Source of the DNA: Cryobacterium breve
GTDB taxonomy: Bacteria > Actinomycetota > Actinomycetes > Actinomycetales > Microbacteriaceae
DNA: 64,000 nucleotides
Direction of reading: 5' to 3'
NCBI RefSeq assembly: GCF_027594785.1
Contig: NZ_CP075584.1
Span: 2,542,001 to 2,606,000, forward strand
Below are positions 29,519-41,808 of this stretch, piece by piece. The notes under the pieces were generated by a model. That model had not been told where the DNA came from and made no database searches. It saw only the letters and a program-made list of their open reading frames with translations. Numbering within the stretch: the first letter of the stretch is position 1; the number at the start of each line of letters is the position of its first letter. Position numbers and translations under genes: made by a program.

Positions 29519-29612
29519 GGCACAACTCCTGCAAATTTCCCGTTGGCGGCAGCCGGGCCCCGGAATTCCGCGGCCGGCAATCCGCGCCGGCGGAATGTGC
29601 AGGAGTTATGCC
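29519..29612. repeat. Imperfect palindrome after the Septum_form gene
   Basis: The arms GGCACAACTCCTGCAAATT and its near-complement (reading GGCATAACTCCTGCACATT) pair over about 20 bp with two or three mismatches; the loop is about 55 bp and itself GC-rich. The flanking genes converge (29482 and 29624). A terminator role is plausible. No other copy was noticed. Confidence 0.65.
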
Positions 29613-29623
29613 CGTGGGGCGGG

Positions 29624-30424
29624 CTAGATCTCGTCGGACTCGACGGGTTCCAGGGAGACGAGTTTGTCCACACCGGAGATGATCTCGTCCGGACGGAACG
29701 GGTAACGGCTGACCTCGGCCTCGTCACTGATCCCGGTCATCACGAGCAGCGTGTACAGGCCCGCCTCGATGCCCGCGACGATGTCGGTGTCCATCCGGTC
29801 GCCGATCATCGCCGTGTTCTCGGAGTGCGCGCCGATCTTGTTCATCGCCGAGCGGAACATCATCGGGTTCGGCTTGCCGACGACGTAGGGCTCCATCCCG
29901 GTCGCCTTGGAGATGAGGGCGGCGATTGCGCCCGTCGCGGGCATCGGGCCGTCCGCGCTCGGTCCCGTCGCATCCGGGTTCGTCGCGATGAACCGCGCCC
30001 CGGCGAGCAACAGGCGGATGGCCTTCGTGATGGCCTCGAACGAGTAGTTGCGGGTCTCACCCACGACGACGTAGTCGGGGTTGGTCTCCGTCATGATGAA
30101 GCCTGCCTCGTGCAGTGCCGTCGTGAGGCCGACCTCGCCGATCACGAAGGCCGTTCCGCCGGGCATCTGGCTTTTCAGGAAATCGGCGGTCGCGAGGGCC
30201 GAGGTCCAGATGCGCTCCTCGGGCACGTTGAGCCCGGAGGCGCGCAGCCGGGCGCTCAGGTCGCGGGGCGTGAAGATGGAGTTGTTGGTGAGCACGAGGA
30301 ACGGCGTCCCCGCGTCGCTCCACTGTTGCAGAAGCTCGGCGGCCCCGGGCAGCGGGCTGTTCTCGTGGACCTGCACCCCGTCCATGTCGGTGAGCCAGCA
30401 TTCGATCTCGTCACGGCGTGTCAT
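29624..30424 (-). CDS. HAD-IIA (NagD-like) phosphatase
   Basis: A 266-residue haloacid dehalogenase-fold phosphatase. Motif I is WLTDMDGVQV (nucleophile Asp, acid Asp two residues on), motif II is LVLTNNSIFTPRDL, the motif III lysine is in VVGKPNP, and motif IV is MIGDRMDTDI. The TNN motif II and large C2 cap mark subclass IIA, which includes NagD and 4-nitrophenylphosphatases. The natural substrate is unknown, probably a sugar or nucleotide phosphate. It stands alone on its strand after mntR. Confidence 0.88.
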   Translation of the reverse strand: MTRRDEIECWLTDMDGVQVHENSPLPGAAELLQQWSDAGTPFLVLTNNSIFTPRDLSARLRASGLNVPEERIWTSALATADFLKSQMPGGTAFVIGEVGLTTALHEAGFIMTETNPDYVVVGETRNYSFEAITKAIRLLLAGARFIATNPDATGPSADGPMPATGAIAALISKATGMEPYVVGKPNPMMFRSAMNKIGAHSENTAMIGDRMDTDIVAGIEAGLYTLLVMTGISDEAEVSRYPFRPDEIISGVDKLVSLEPVESDEI

Positions 30425-30466
30425 TCGGCGCTCCTCGGGTTCCCTTCCAGAGTAGCGGTCGATGGT

Positions 30467-31135
30467 TCACTCAACCACGGGAGGCAGGGTGAGCCAGATC
30501 GACATCGCCTCTGCGTCAGAGAGGGGACGGATGTCTCCGCCAGGCAGCCGCACCAGCCCCGGTTCCCGCACCTCGAGTTCTGTTCCCGGCACGATGCCGT
30601 CGCGAGCGAGGCCGCGGAGCACCACGGGATCCCGATCGCTCACCCGCAGCACGACGCTGACCAGGCCGGGGTCGGCCCGGTCGACCGTGATCCCGGCGCG
30701 CGCTGCGACCGTGCCGTCCGCCGAGGGGATCGCGTCGCCGTGCGGGTCGACGACCGGCCGGCCGAGGCGTTCGTCGATCGCGTCCATCAGCCGATCGGAG
30801 AGGGCGTGTTCGAGGACCTCTGCCTCGACGTGCACCTCGTCCCAGTCGTATCCCATCTCCCGCACGAGCCAGGTCTCGATCAGTCGGTGCCGCCGCACGA
30901 CCGCGCTCGCGCGCAGCGCACCGGCAGGGGTGAGGGCGAGCGGCCCGTACGGCACATGCGTGATGAGGCCGGCGGCGGCGAGTTTCTTCACCATCTCGGT
31001 GACCGAGGAGGGCGCCACCCCGAGCCGGGCGGCGAGGACCGAGGGCGTGATGCGCTCTGGCTGCCATTCGGTGTGGGCATAGATGGTCTTGAGGTAGTCC
31101 TCGGACGCTGGAGTACTCAGCCCGTTGTGCTTCAT
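30467..31135 (-). CDS. mntR: DtxR-family manganese regulator
   Basis: A 222-residue DtxR/MntR protein. The N-terminal winged helix (SEDYLKTIYAHTEW, VAPSSVTEMVKKLAAAGL) is followed by the metal-binding dimer domain (EAEVLEHALSDRLMDAID, with His and Glu ligands) and a C-terminal SH3-like FeoA domain. It lies 11 bp downstream of mntH, so it probably senses Mn(II) and represses that operon; a candidate box overlaps the mntH start. The start at 31135 is used because the HTH domain follows at once. Confidence 0.85.
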   Translation of the reverse strand: MKHNGLSTPASEDYLKTIYAHTEWQPERITPSVLAARLGVAPSSVTEMVKKLAAAGLITHVPYGPLALTPAGALRASAVVRRHRLIETWLVREMGYDWDEVHVEAEVLEHALSDRLMDAIDERLGRPVVDPHGDAIPSADGTVAARAGITVDRADPGLVSVVLRVSDRDPVVLRGLARDGIVPGTELEVREPGLVRLPGGDIRPLSDAEAMSIWLTLPPVVE

Positions 31136-31146
31136 GGCGCGGGGAC

Positions 31147-32409
31147 TCAGGCGCCGATCGTGATCAGCACGAGGAGCACGACGTTGAGGGTGATGAGCAG
31201 GAGCGCGGCGACGCACCCGGCGAGGGTCGTGAACCAGCGGTTCGTGTACTCGCCGAGGAGTTCGCGCCGTGACGTGAGCCAGACGAGCGGGACCAGCGCG
31301 AACGGGATCCCGAAGGAGAGCACGACCTGGCTGAGCACGAGGGCCTCCGTCGGGTCGAGCCCGATCGCGAGGATGATGAGCGCCGGAATGAGCGTGACGA
31401 TCCTGCGCACCAGGAGGGGCAGCCGCAGGTGTAGCAGCCCGTGCATGATCTCAGCGCCGGCATACGCGCCGACGGAGGTCGAGGCGAGCCCGGAGGCGAG
31501 GAGACCGACCGCGAACACGGTCGCGACGATCGGCCCGAGGCTCGTCCGGAGCGCGTTGTACGCGCCGGGCAGCGAGTCCGTGCCCGGGACGCCCTGCAGT
31601 GCGGACGCGGCCAGGACGAGGAGGGCCACATTGACCGTGCCGGCGAGCACCATCGCGAGGGTGACGTCCCAGCGGGTGCCCCAGAGCAGGCGGCGCGTGG
31701 TCGGCTGGTCGTGGACACCCGGAAAACGGTCGCGGGCGAGAGCGGAGTGCGCATAGATCGCGTGCGGCATGATCGTCGCACCGAGGATCGACGCCGCGAG
31801 CAGCACCGAGTTGCTGCCCTCGAACCGCGGCACGAGGCCGGCGAGCACGCTCGCGGGGTCCGGCGGGGCGAAGAACACCCCGGCGGTGAACCCGATCGTG
31901 ATCACGCACAGCATCGCGACGATCACCTGTTCGAAGCTCTTCGCCCCGCGCCGGGCCTGTGCGGTCAACACGAGCATCGAGACCGTGCCCGTGATCACGC
32001 CACCGAGCAGCAGCGGCAGCCCGAACAGCAGGTAGAGCGCGACCGCGCCGCCGATGATCTCCGCGAGGTCGGTCGCCATCGCGACGAGTTCGGCCTGCAG
32101 CCAGTAGAGCCGTCGCAGAAACGGATGCCGGAACCGGGTCCCGAGGACCTCCGGGAGGCTCTGCCCGGTCACGATCCCGAGCTTCGCGGAGAGGTACTGG
32201 ATCAGCCACGCCATCAGGTTGCCCGAGAGCACCACCCAGACCAGCAGGTAGCCGAACCGGGCGCCCGCGGTCATGTTGCTCGCGACGTTGCCCGGGTCCA
32301 GGTAGGCGACCCCGGCCACGAGGGCCGGGCCCAGCAGCATGATCAGCCGGGTGGGCGCCGTGGGCAGGCGTGCAGCATCCGCGACGGTGCCCCCAGCAGT
32401 TTTAGGCAT
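31147..32409 (-). CDS. mntH: NRAMP-family Mn(II) transporter
   Basis: A 420-residue proton-coupled divalent metal importer with 11 hydrophobic helices. The metal-site motif DPGN appears in AYLDPGNVASN of helix 1, and the helix 6 motif appears as TIMPHAIYAHSAL (MPH). It is the first gene of an operon with mntR. The start at 32409 sits inside a palindromic sequence that resembles a DtxR-type box. Confidence 0.93.
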   Translation of the reverse strand: MPKTAGGTVADAARLPTAPTRLIMLLGPALVAGVAYLDPGNVASNMTAGARFGYLLVWVVLSGNLMAWLIQYLSAKLGIVTGQSLPEVLGTRFRHPFLRRLYWLQAELVAMATDLAEIIGGAVALYLLFGLPLLLGGVITGTVSMLVLTAQARRGAKSFEQVIVAMLCVITIGFTAGVFFAPPDPASVLAGLVPRFEGSNSVLLAASILGATIMPHAIYAHSALARDRFPGVHDQPTTRRLLWGTRWDVTLAMVLAGTVNVALLVLAASALQGVPGTDSLPGAYNALRTSLGPIVATVFAVGLLASGLASTSVGAYAGAEIMHGLLHLRLPLLVRRIVTLIPALIILAIGLDPTEALVLSQVVLSFGIPFALVPLVWLTSRRELLGEYTNRWFTTLAGCVAALLLITLNVVLLVLITIGA

Positions 32410-32416
32410 ACCGAAA
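32401..32416. promoter_or_regulatory. Candidate MntR box over the mntH start codon
   Basis: TTTAGGCATACCGAAA is palindromic at 12 of 16 positions and overlaps the mntH start codon. The pattern TTTnGG-CCnAAA resembles DtxR/MntR operators in Actinobacteria. Role inferred from similarity and from mntR being the next gene. Confidence 0.4.
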
Positions 32417-32501
32417 TCATACCCGCGCCCCGCCCGTCCCGCCTCGTCCGTCCGCCCGTCCCTGTCCGCGAGAGTGCGCGGGCGCGGGATACGGTGGATG
32501 G

Positions 32502-33145
32502 GTGACTGAACCAGCGCTTCCCCCGCCGCCCCGACCGTCGAGTTGTCGACGAACGGCGTCGGGCCGTGGCAGGGGGAGCTGCCCGAAGAGTCGTTCTACG
32601 ACCCCGAGCTCCTCGAGCACGGCGACACCCGCAACGTGATCGACCGGTACCGGTACTGGTCGATGGCCGCGATCGTCGCGGACCTCGACGAGAAGCGGCA
32701 CCCGTTCCATGTCGCGATCGAGAACTGGCAGCACGACATGAACATCGGCTCGATCGTGCGCAGCGCCAACGCCTTCGGCGCGGACACGGTGCACATCATC
32801 GGTCGCAAGCGATGGAACAAGCGCGGGGCCATGGTCACCGACCGGTACCAGCACGTGTTGCACCACGCGGATGTCGCCACGTTCGTCCTCTGGGCGGCGA
32901 ACGAGAACCTGCCGATCATCGCGATCGACAACGTTCCCGGCAGCGTGCTGATCGAAACCTTCGCGATCCCGGAACGCTGCGTGCTCCTGTTCGGCCAGGA
33001 GGGCCCCGGGCTGTCCGATGAGGCGATCGCCGCGGCGGACGCGGTGCTCGAGATCAGTCAGTTCGGGTCGACGCGCTCGATCAACGCCTCGGCCGCCGCT
33101 GCCGTCGCGATGCACGACTGGGTGCTGCAGCACCGTTTCAAGTAG
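32502..33145 (+). CDS. SpoU/TrmH-family RNA 2'-O-ribose methyltransferase
   Basis: An about 200-214 residue SPOUT methyltransferase. The three knot motifs are visible: NIGSIVRSANAFGA (motif 1, Asn/Arg), LLFGQEGPGLSD (motif 2) and SINASAAAAVAMHDW (motif 3). Target tRNA or rRNA unknown. The good start is the GTG at 32502 after GGTGGATGG, but it is out of frame with the body. Adding one C to the C5 run at 32520-32524 joins them (VTEPALPPAAPTVELSTNG) and makes the span divisible by three. Otherwise the only in-frame start is a TTG at 32543 with no ribosome binding site. Confidence 0.82.
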
Positions 33146-33364
33146 CAGGTTCGCGTCGGCGGTGCCGGAGCAGGCGCCGCCCCGTTCTGGGGAGGGCTCC
33201 GCCCCGCACTGGGGTCGTCCAGGGGATGGACCGGCCGGAGACGCAGCCGGTAGCGTCTAGGAAACGTACTGGACAAGGTCGCTTTTCAGCGTACCCGGGC
33301 ACCCGAAATGCCCCGCGTACGCCGACACAGCGCTGCTCGTCTTGCTTACCCTGGAGTACCCGCC

Positions 33365-36300
33365 ATGCCGCTTTTCAGCCATGCCATCGTGCCGCGCCAC
33401 AAAAAGCGTCAGATCCTCTTCGACAACGGTTTTCTCGCCCCGGCCAGGGCGCACATCCGGCTCACGGCCGGTGTGCTTGCGGCCCTGCTCGTCGGGGTCG
33501 GCCTCACCGTCGGCGCCGTCGTCGCACCGGCGAGCGCGGCGGGCGTCGTGACGCTGACGGCCACGGCGACCCCCGGCATCCTCGCGGGTGAGAACGACAG
33601 CGTCACGCTCACCGCGACCGCCCCGGCCGGCGCGAGCACCGACTACTACAACCTCGCATTCCGCTACCAGCTGCCGGCCGGTGCGACCTACGTCGCCGGA
33701 AGCTCGGCGAGCAGCGCCGTCCCGAGCCTGCCGGACCCCACCATCACGACGATCACCGACACCGTCGGCCCGCCCGCGATCACCCACCAGGTGCTCGTGT
33801 GGTCGAACATCGCCGACCTCGTGCACGGCAGCGCCACAGGCTTCAGCTTCACGATCACCCCGGCTCCCACGGCCTTCCCGGTCGGCGCCCTCGTGCCGGG
33901 CGCCGCGGCCGTCTACGGCCAGACCGACCCGCGGCTCCTTGCGAAGTTCACGCCGGCGACCGGTGTCGTCGTGGCCGGCAGCTTCGCAATCACGGATGCC
34001 GTCGCACCGGCCGCCACGAAGGTGTCGGCCCTGACGGTGACGAAGACCGAACCGAGCCCGGAACACGAGCTCATGCGCGGCGCCCAGGATCAGGCAACGG
34101 TATACCGGATCGACACCCGTAACACCACCGTTGCCGCGACAACGGGTGTCAGTCTCGTGGACTACCTCCCGGCCGGCCTCGAATTCCTCGGCTGCGGCAC
34201 CGTCGACAACAGCGCGCCGGGAACCGAGGAATACCCCGGTTCCGGGCGCCTGGGCTCGGCGACCAGCGGGACGAACTGCCTCAGCCCGACCCGCGTCGAA
34301 ACGGTCAACGACCGCACCGGATTCGCCGGCCAGGTCTTCACGAAGGTCACCTGGGACCTCGGCACCCTCGCGGCCGGGTCCACCCGCACCGTGACCTACG
34401 CCGCCGCGGTCCCGCTGCACGAGAACACCATGTGGACCGGTGCCACCCCCGACCCGGCCTCGCGCCTGCAGGCGGCGGATCTCGACAACAACACCGGGGC
34501 ATCCACCCGGCAGGAGGCGCCGGCCGCCGCCGGCCAGGGCCTCACCAACACCGCGATCGCCTCAGGGACATACACCGGCCCGGTGCTGACCCCGGCGGAT
34601 GCCGCCGCGACTGCGAGCGACTCCGTCACCGTGAAGGCCATGGACCTCTCGATCGTGAAGACTCGTCAGGCTCGGCGACCTTCGTCGCCGACGGCACCGC
34701 CCGGTTCAGCCTGCTGGTGCGCTCCGGCGAGTACACGACCGACACCGCGATGACGATCACAGACACAGTGCCCAACGGCCTGTGCCCGATGGTGCCCACC
34801 TCCGTCGTGATCACCGGGCCCCGCGCCGGACTCGTCCCGGCCGGCTGTGCGACGGGCGGCGCCGTCACCGGCGCCACCGTCACGAGCGTCGTTGCCAACG
34901 CCGACGGCAGCTTCACGGTCGTGCTGGTACCGAACCCGACAAACCTCCCGGTCAACACGAGCCGCACGATCGGCTACGACGCCTTCATGTCCTCGAGCTA
35001 CCTCGGCGACTCCCAGAACGGCCCGACCGTCGCCGGCGACAGCTTCCTCAACACCGTCGGCATCACCGGCACCACGACCGACGTGACCGCCGGCCTCGGC
35101 AGCACTCCGGTCACCGACGACTCCTCCGCCGGCCTCGCGTCGTCCGCACCGACCATCAGCAAAAAGGTTCTCGCCCGACCGGCGACCGGTGGGACCGCCG
35201 TCGACTGCGCTGCGGCCGCGAACGCCCCGAACTACACCGACACCCAGGTGCCCACCTACCACCTTGGCGACACGGTCTGCTTCCAGCTCACCGTCGCCTT
35301 CTCGACCTCCACGCGCACCCGCAACGCCCGCATCACCGACTTCACCCCGGTCGGCAGCGTCTTCGCGGGCTTCGCCCCCGCGACCGGCAGCACCGTCGCC
35401 GTGACCCCCGCCACCGGCACCCAGGCCTCCAGCCCCGCGGGCACCCTGCCAGCGGCCTGGAATCTCGGCACCGCCGACAGCACCGGCTCGACCGACCTCT
35501 ACGTCGCCAAGGGCGCCACCCTCACCCTCTTCGTGAGCGCCCTCGTGACCGGCATCTCGGCGACCGCCGCCGTCGATATCACCGCAAACCTGATGAAGTA
35601 CCGCCAGGAATCGACGACCGGCACCGTGCTCGCGCTCCGCGACCAGGTCGACTACGCCATCGCCCCCGCCCCGACCCTCTCGCTCGCGAAGATCGTGACG
35701 AAGGTCGGCAGCGCGACCCCCGCCGCACCGAACACCTCAGTGAAGGTCAAGGAGGGCGACGTCGTCACCTTCGCCATCGACGCGAAGAACACCGGAACCG
35801 CCGCGGCCGGCACCAACGTCCCCGTCGGCGCCGTTCAGGTCTGGGACGCCCTGCCCGCCGGCTACGACTGCACCAGCTGGGCCGTCGCTGCAATCACGCC
35901 CGCCGGCAGCTGCCTCAATCCGGCGGATGCCGGGTACCCGGCCACCAACGCCGCGCCCACGGGCCGCAGCGTGATCGTCTGGACCCTCGGCGGCCCGCTC
36001 ACCCCGGGAGCGGCCGCGACCCGGCTCGGCTACACCCTGACCGTTCCCGCCGGAGTCAGCGTGTCCACGGTGTTCGCGAACGCGGCATCCGTCGTCTCCT
36101 TCACCTCGCCGAACACCACGGGCACCGACACTCCCTACTTCCCGAAGGGCTCGCTCAACCCCGCGCACGATGCCGACGGCAACGCCGTCCCCGCGAACGC
36201 GACCGCGCAGGTCTACCTCGCCAATGCCGGCATCGCCAAGGCGGGCATCTCCCGCATCGTCGAGAACGGCAACACCGCCGCCCAGGCCGTCGCCGGCGAA

Positions 36301-39300
36301 CTCGTCGACTACACCTTCTCGGCCACCGTTCCGGCCGGAACGACCGTGTTCAACGGCGTGCTCTCCGACAAACTGCCGACCGGCCTCACCATCCCCGCCG
36401 GCACCCTCGCGACCGTCTCAGCCGTCCCGGCCGGCGGCGGCTTCAACCCCGCGACGGGCACCCTCACCTTCCCGGCGACCTACGACAACACGAGCGTCGC
36501 AGACCAGGTCTTCACGGTGACCCTGCCCGGTGTGCTCGTCGGCGTGAACCTCGCCTCCGGAAACCTCACCAACACCGCGACCTTGGCGAGCACGGTCACC
36601 CTCGGCGGCGTCGCCGTGACCCCGCGCACCGCGAGCAAGACCATCGCCGTCGTCACCCCGGCGCCCACCCTCGCCAAGATCGTCGACAAGCCGATCGCCC
36701 AGGGGAACGACATCATCACCGTCACCCTCACGGCCGGAAACCCGGCGACGAGCCCCGCAGCCTACGACTCGGTCGTCGTCGACTGCCTGCCCGCCGGACT
36801 CACCCTGCAGGGCTTCGGCAGCAGTACCGCGCCGGTCGGAACCGTGACCTCGAGTGCGCCCGGCACCGGCGTCGCGGCCAACGGGTGCGCGGTCGGCACG
36901 ACCCGCCTCGGCTGGGTGCTCGGCGGCACGGGGGCCATCGCCGGCCCGGCCGCCGTCGTGTTGACATACACCGCCCAGGTCGCCCCGACCGCCGCCGGCC
37001 TCGTCACGTACAGCGGAACCGCCACGGTCACCGGCTCGACACTCAGCACCGGTGCCAACACCGCGGCCGTCGAACGGGTCGTGACCGCGACCGCGACCGC
37101 GGTCGTCACCGTCGATGGCGCGACGACCGTCAAAACCGCCGTCCCCAACGCCGTACCCGTCGGCGGCGCCGTCGGCTACACGATCACGGTCACCCTGCCG
37201 AAGAACGTCAACTTCTACAACGCGGCTGTCATCGACACCCTGCCCGCCGGTGTGAGCGTGGTGGCCTCGACCGCGACGATCTCCTGCCGCACGGCCTCGG
37301 GCACCGACTGCTCCGCCGACCTGCCCAACCGCCCCGCCTTCACACTCGCGTCCTCCGGCCAGAAGGTCGGCTGGTCACTCGGCACCGTGCTCTCCGCGCC
37401 CCAGGACCGCACCGTCATCGTGAACGTCACCGGCACCGTGACGATGACGGCCGCGAACACCGCGGGAGTCATCCTCACCAACACGGCCGTCCCGCGCTGG
37501 AACGACCTGGCCAAGGCCGCCCCGGCCAACGCCGCCTCCGCCTTCGACCGCACCGGACCCATCGGGTCGGCGGCCATCACCGTGCTCGAACCCCTGCTCG
37601 GTGTCGCCACGACCGTCTCCAACCCGACCCCCGAACCGGGCCAGGCCTTCACCTACACCGTCACCGCGACCAACGCGAACGCGAGCACGACCGCGGACGC
37701 CTTCGCCGTGACCATCGTCGACACCCTCCCCGCCGGTATCGACCCCGCGAGCGTCACGAACATCTCCGCCGGAGGCGTGCTCTCCGGGAACACCGTGACC
37801 TGGACGATCCCGACCATCGCGAAGAACGCCTCCGTCTCACGCACCTTCGACGCCCGCCTCGCGCCCTCGCCGACGCTCGGCACCGGCGCCATCACGGCGA
37901 CCGCGAGCATCCCGAGCTACGCCTCCCTCGCGAGCGGCGGCCGCGTCTACACGGTCAACCCGCCGACAGCGACCGTCCCGGTCACGCCGCGCTTCCCGCA
38001 CGTGACCCTCGCCACCTCGGCGACGAACGGCACGCTGGCCTACGTCGGCACACCGTTCGGCTGGACCCTCACCCTCGTGAACACGGGCACCGGCACTGCG
38101 GCGACCGTGCTCCCCACCGACACCCTCCCGGTCAACTGGGTCTACGTGCCCGGCTCCGGGACCGTCTCGATCGGCGGCGGCCCGTCCGCAGCCCTCGCCG
38201 ACCCGGTCCTCACGACGGTCGGCGGCGTGCAGACCCTGGCGTGGGCCGCGCTCACCGCGGTCGCCCCCGGAACGACCATCGACATCCGCTTCGCCGCCCA
38301 GCCCACCGGAGCCGCGACCGTCACCCCGGGAGCCGGCGCCGGCATCCCGCACACCAACACCCTGAGCGCAGTGGTGACGGATGCGACCGGTGCCACCGGT
38401 CACGCCGGCCCGGCACCCTATGCCGAGGCCCCCGTGACAGCGGCCGCGCACCTCGATTCGGCGGACGTGCGGCTCAGCAAGACCGCCGGCGGTGCCCTTC
38501 TCGCCGGCACGACCACCCCCGGCGCGTTCACCCTCACCGTGAGCAACGCCGGGACCGATCCGGCCGTCGGAGCAGTCGCCGGCCACAACTTCGTCGTCAC
38601 CGACACCCCCGCGCAGCCGCTTCCGGCCGGAATCGTCGTGACCGGCGCCTCCGGGGCGGGCTGGAGCTGCACGGTGCCCGATGCGGCCTCGGGAGTCTTC
38701 ACCTGTGAGCGTCTTCTCGCGAACGAGACGCTCGCGGCGAACGCGAGCTTCCCGGCCATCTCGGTCGCCGTCGCCGTGGCGCCGGGAGTGCCGGCCGGCG
38801 TGAACCTCGCCAACTCGGCCATCGTCGCCGCCCGCACCTTCGACCCCCAGCCCGGCAACAACACCGGAACCGCGACGGCGCCCGTCACCACGAGCGCCGA
38901 CCTCGGGGTCACCAAGCTCGTGAGCGGCTCCTTCGCCGCCGGAGACACCGCCACCTGGACCATCGACGTCACCAACGCCGGCCCGTCGACATCGGCCGGC
39001 CCGATCACCGTGACCGAGACCCTGCCCGGCCACGTGTCACAGGTCTCCGTGACCGGCGCCGGCTGGACCTGCGACACCGGCGTCACTCCGGTGAGCTGTG
39101 TCTTCGCCGGCGACCTCGCCCGTTCCGCCACCTCGCGCCTCACCGTGACGGCCACCATCGACTCCGGCTTCACCGGCAGCCTCACCAACACGGCAGCCGT
39201 CAGCGGGACGACGCCGGACCCCAACCCGGCGAACAACGTTTCGGCCGCGACCCAGCCGGTCGATAGCGCGACGACGCTCTCGATCGCGAAGACGCTGAGG

Positions 39301-41792
39301 GATGCCGAGCTCGTTCCCGGAACGGATGCGACCTATCGTTTCTCGGTCACGAACACCGGACTCGCCGACGCCCGCACGGTGCGCGTCGTCGACCCGCTCC
39401 CGAATGGACTGACCTTCGTGCGCCTCGGGTCTGGCACCCCCGGCGCCTGGACCTGCTCCGAAACCGGCACCCTCCCGTCGACCATCGGCTGCGCCCTTAC
39501 CGGAACCCTGCTCCCCGGCTCCGGGGCCACCCAGACCGTCGACGTGATCGTGCACGTGCCGGGCAGCCTCACCGGAACCGTTGTCAACACGGCGACCGTG
39601 ACGGCCGACAACGCACCGGATGCGACCGACGACACCAACACCGCCCTCACCGGCAAGGCCGACCTCGGCATCCTCAAGACCCACCGCTCCGGCCCGGTCA
39701 CCGCGGGAACTGACCTGGACTATTCCCTCGCGGTGACCGACTTCGGGCCCTCCGACGCCCCGGCCGGCACTATCGTCACCGACCACGTCCCCGCCGGGCT
39801 CGTCGCCCTGGGCGCCGACGGCGGTGCCGCCTGGACCTGCGCACCGCCCGCCGGAGCGGAGCCTGAGCTGCACGAGTACCGGCATCCTGCCCGTCGGCGC
39901 GACCTCGGCCGGTATCACGGTCAGTGTGGGAATCCCCGCGGACGCCGGGCCCGCCGTCTTCACCAACACGGCAGACGTGACCGGTGTCCTCGACGAACCC
40001 GCGCCGAACCTGCACCCCAACACCGCGAGCGACCCGACGGACGTCACCGACCTCGCTGACGTCACGATCGTCAAGACGATCACCCCCGCCGCAGGCACCG
40101 TCGTCGCCGGGGACAGCATCAGCTACGACCTCACCGTCACCAACGCGGGGCCCTCAACCGCGGACGCGCTCACGGTCTCCGACTCCCTGCCCGCGGGCTT
40201 CACCGCGACCGCGATCAGTGGCGCCGGCTGGGCCTGCAGCCTCGTGAGCGCGAGCTGCACCCGCGCCACTCTCGGCGTGACGGACTCCGTCATCTCCGTC
40301 ACGGCAGCCGTCGCCTCTGCGGTGCCGGACGGCACCCGAGCGGTCAACTCGGCGACCGTCGGCTGGACCGACAGCCGTTCCTCGTCGCACACCGACACCG
40401 ACAGCGTGCCCGTCACGGTCGTCGCCGTCGCAGACCTCGAGCTCGTGCAGTCGATCGCGACCGCAGCACCCCTCGCCGGCGCGGAGGTCGTCTTCGACTT
40501 CGCGCTGCGCAACCTCGGTCGCTCGGACACGGTCGGCCCGATCACGGTGACCGACGTCCTCCCCGTCGGTCTCCGGTTCCGGTCGAACACCGCAGGCTGG
40601 ACGTGCACGGCGGTGCCTGCCGCGAGCAGCCCCGCGAACACCGCGCAGACCGTCACGTGCACGCTCGGTGACGTGGGTGCCGGCACGGCAGCCGGCCTCG
40701 TCGCCGGCGGGACCGCCGCTGCGCTCTCGATTACCGTCGGCACCGACCCCGCCCTCGGCGCCGTCACCCTCGACAACCCCGGGGTCGTCGCGACGCCGAC
40801 GACCGAAACCACCCTCGCGAACAACCCGAGCCCGGTGCAGATCGTCTTCGCCCGGAGCGCGAACCTGTCCATCGTCAAGACCCACACCGGCACGGGCGCG
40901 ATCGGCGGCGCGACCCCGTTCACGCTCGCCGTGTCCAACGCCGGCCCCTCGAGCGCCGTCGGCGTGCACGCGGTCGACACCCTCCCCGCCGGGCTGACCT
41001 TCATCGACGCCGCCGGGAGCGATCCCGCCTGGTCGTGCTCCGCCGCGGCATCCGCCCGCCTCGGCGCAACGGATGTCTCGTGCACGCTGTCGACGCCCCT
41101 TGCCCCGGGTACGCACGCGCCCGCCCTCGTCCTGAACGTGCTCGTCGACGTGCGGGCGTTCCCGTCCGTCGCGAATGTCGCCGTGGTCTCGGCCGTCACC
41201 GCGGACCCCGACCCGACCGACAACACGTCGACCGACCCGCTCGACGTCGCCCCGCTCGTCAGCCTCTCGGTCAGCAAGCACCACCTCGGGCAGGCCGTGA
41301 TCGGGTCGAACCTCGACTATCTCGTCTCCGTGACGAACACCGGCGCCACCACGGACCCGGGCGGGTTCACCGCGGTCGACGCGCTCCCGGCCGGGCTCAG
41401 CTACGTCGGGAGCCACGGCGACGACGTGAGCTGCGCCGCAACGGCCGCCGCCACCGACGCGGGCACGCCCAGGCTCCGACGCGTCGCTGGTCACGTGCAC
41501 CTTCGCCGGGGCACTCCCGGTCGGGGCGACCCGCACGGTCACGATCACGGTGTCCGTGCTGGCCGCCGCGTTCCCGACCGTGGTCAACACGGTCACCGCG
41601 CACAGCCTCTATGGCGATCCGGCCGCCCCCGCGGCCCAGGCGAGCGACACCGCGACCGTTCTGAAGGCGCTCGCGCACACCGGAATCGACCTCCCGGTCG
41701 AGCTCCTCGCCCTGCTCGCCCTCCTCGCGCTCCTGCTCGGCGCCGCGCTCCTGTTCACGAGTCGCCGACGCCGCGCCCAGCATGCCGAATAG
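33365..41792 (+). CDS. Giant DUF11-repeat surface protein with LAHTG sorting signal (apparent frameshifts)
   Basis: About 2807 residues. A signal peptide (cleavage near ASA/AGVVTL) is followed by some 17 repeats carrying the DUF11 signature (TNxGxS...VxDxLPAGL). The C-terminus is LAHTG, a hydrophobic helix of Leu/Ala, and SRRRR: a cell-wall sorting signal of the LAXTG type used by class E sortases. No sortase is in the window. Frame breaks occur at 34658-34674 (two extra bases, AAGACTCG and CAGGCTCG), 39858-39865 (GGAGCCTG) and 41470-41477 (CAGGCTCC). With four bases removed the span is divisible by three and repeats read through. Likely an adhesin or surface-layer component. Thr/Ala/Val bias is strong. 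Confidence 0.8.
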
Positions 41793-41808
41793 GGGCTAGC
41801 GTTGCAGT

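Noticed and set aside
29519..29612. Small RNA gene
   Set aside because: Palindrome with no promoter-like elements; more simply explained as a hairpin between convergent genes.
33146..33364. Riboswitch before the giant surface protein
   Set aside because: The 219 bp leader has short GTAC-containing repeats but no recognisable riboswitch core.
34432..40059. Separate 1875-residue gene inside the surface-protein locus
   Set aside because: Its start is an out-of-frame shadow; the repeats run on from the upstream frame once two bases near 34.66 kb are removed.
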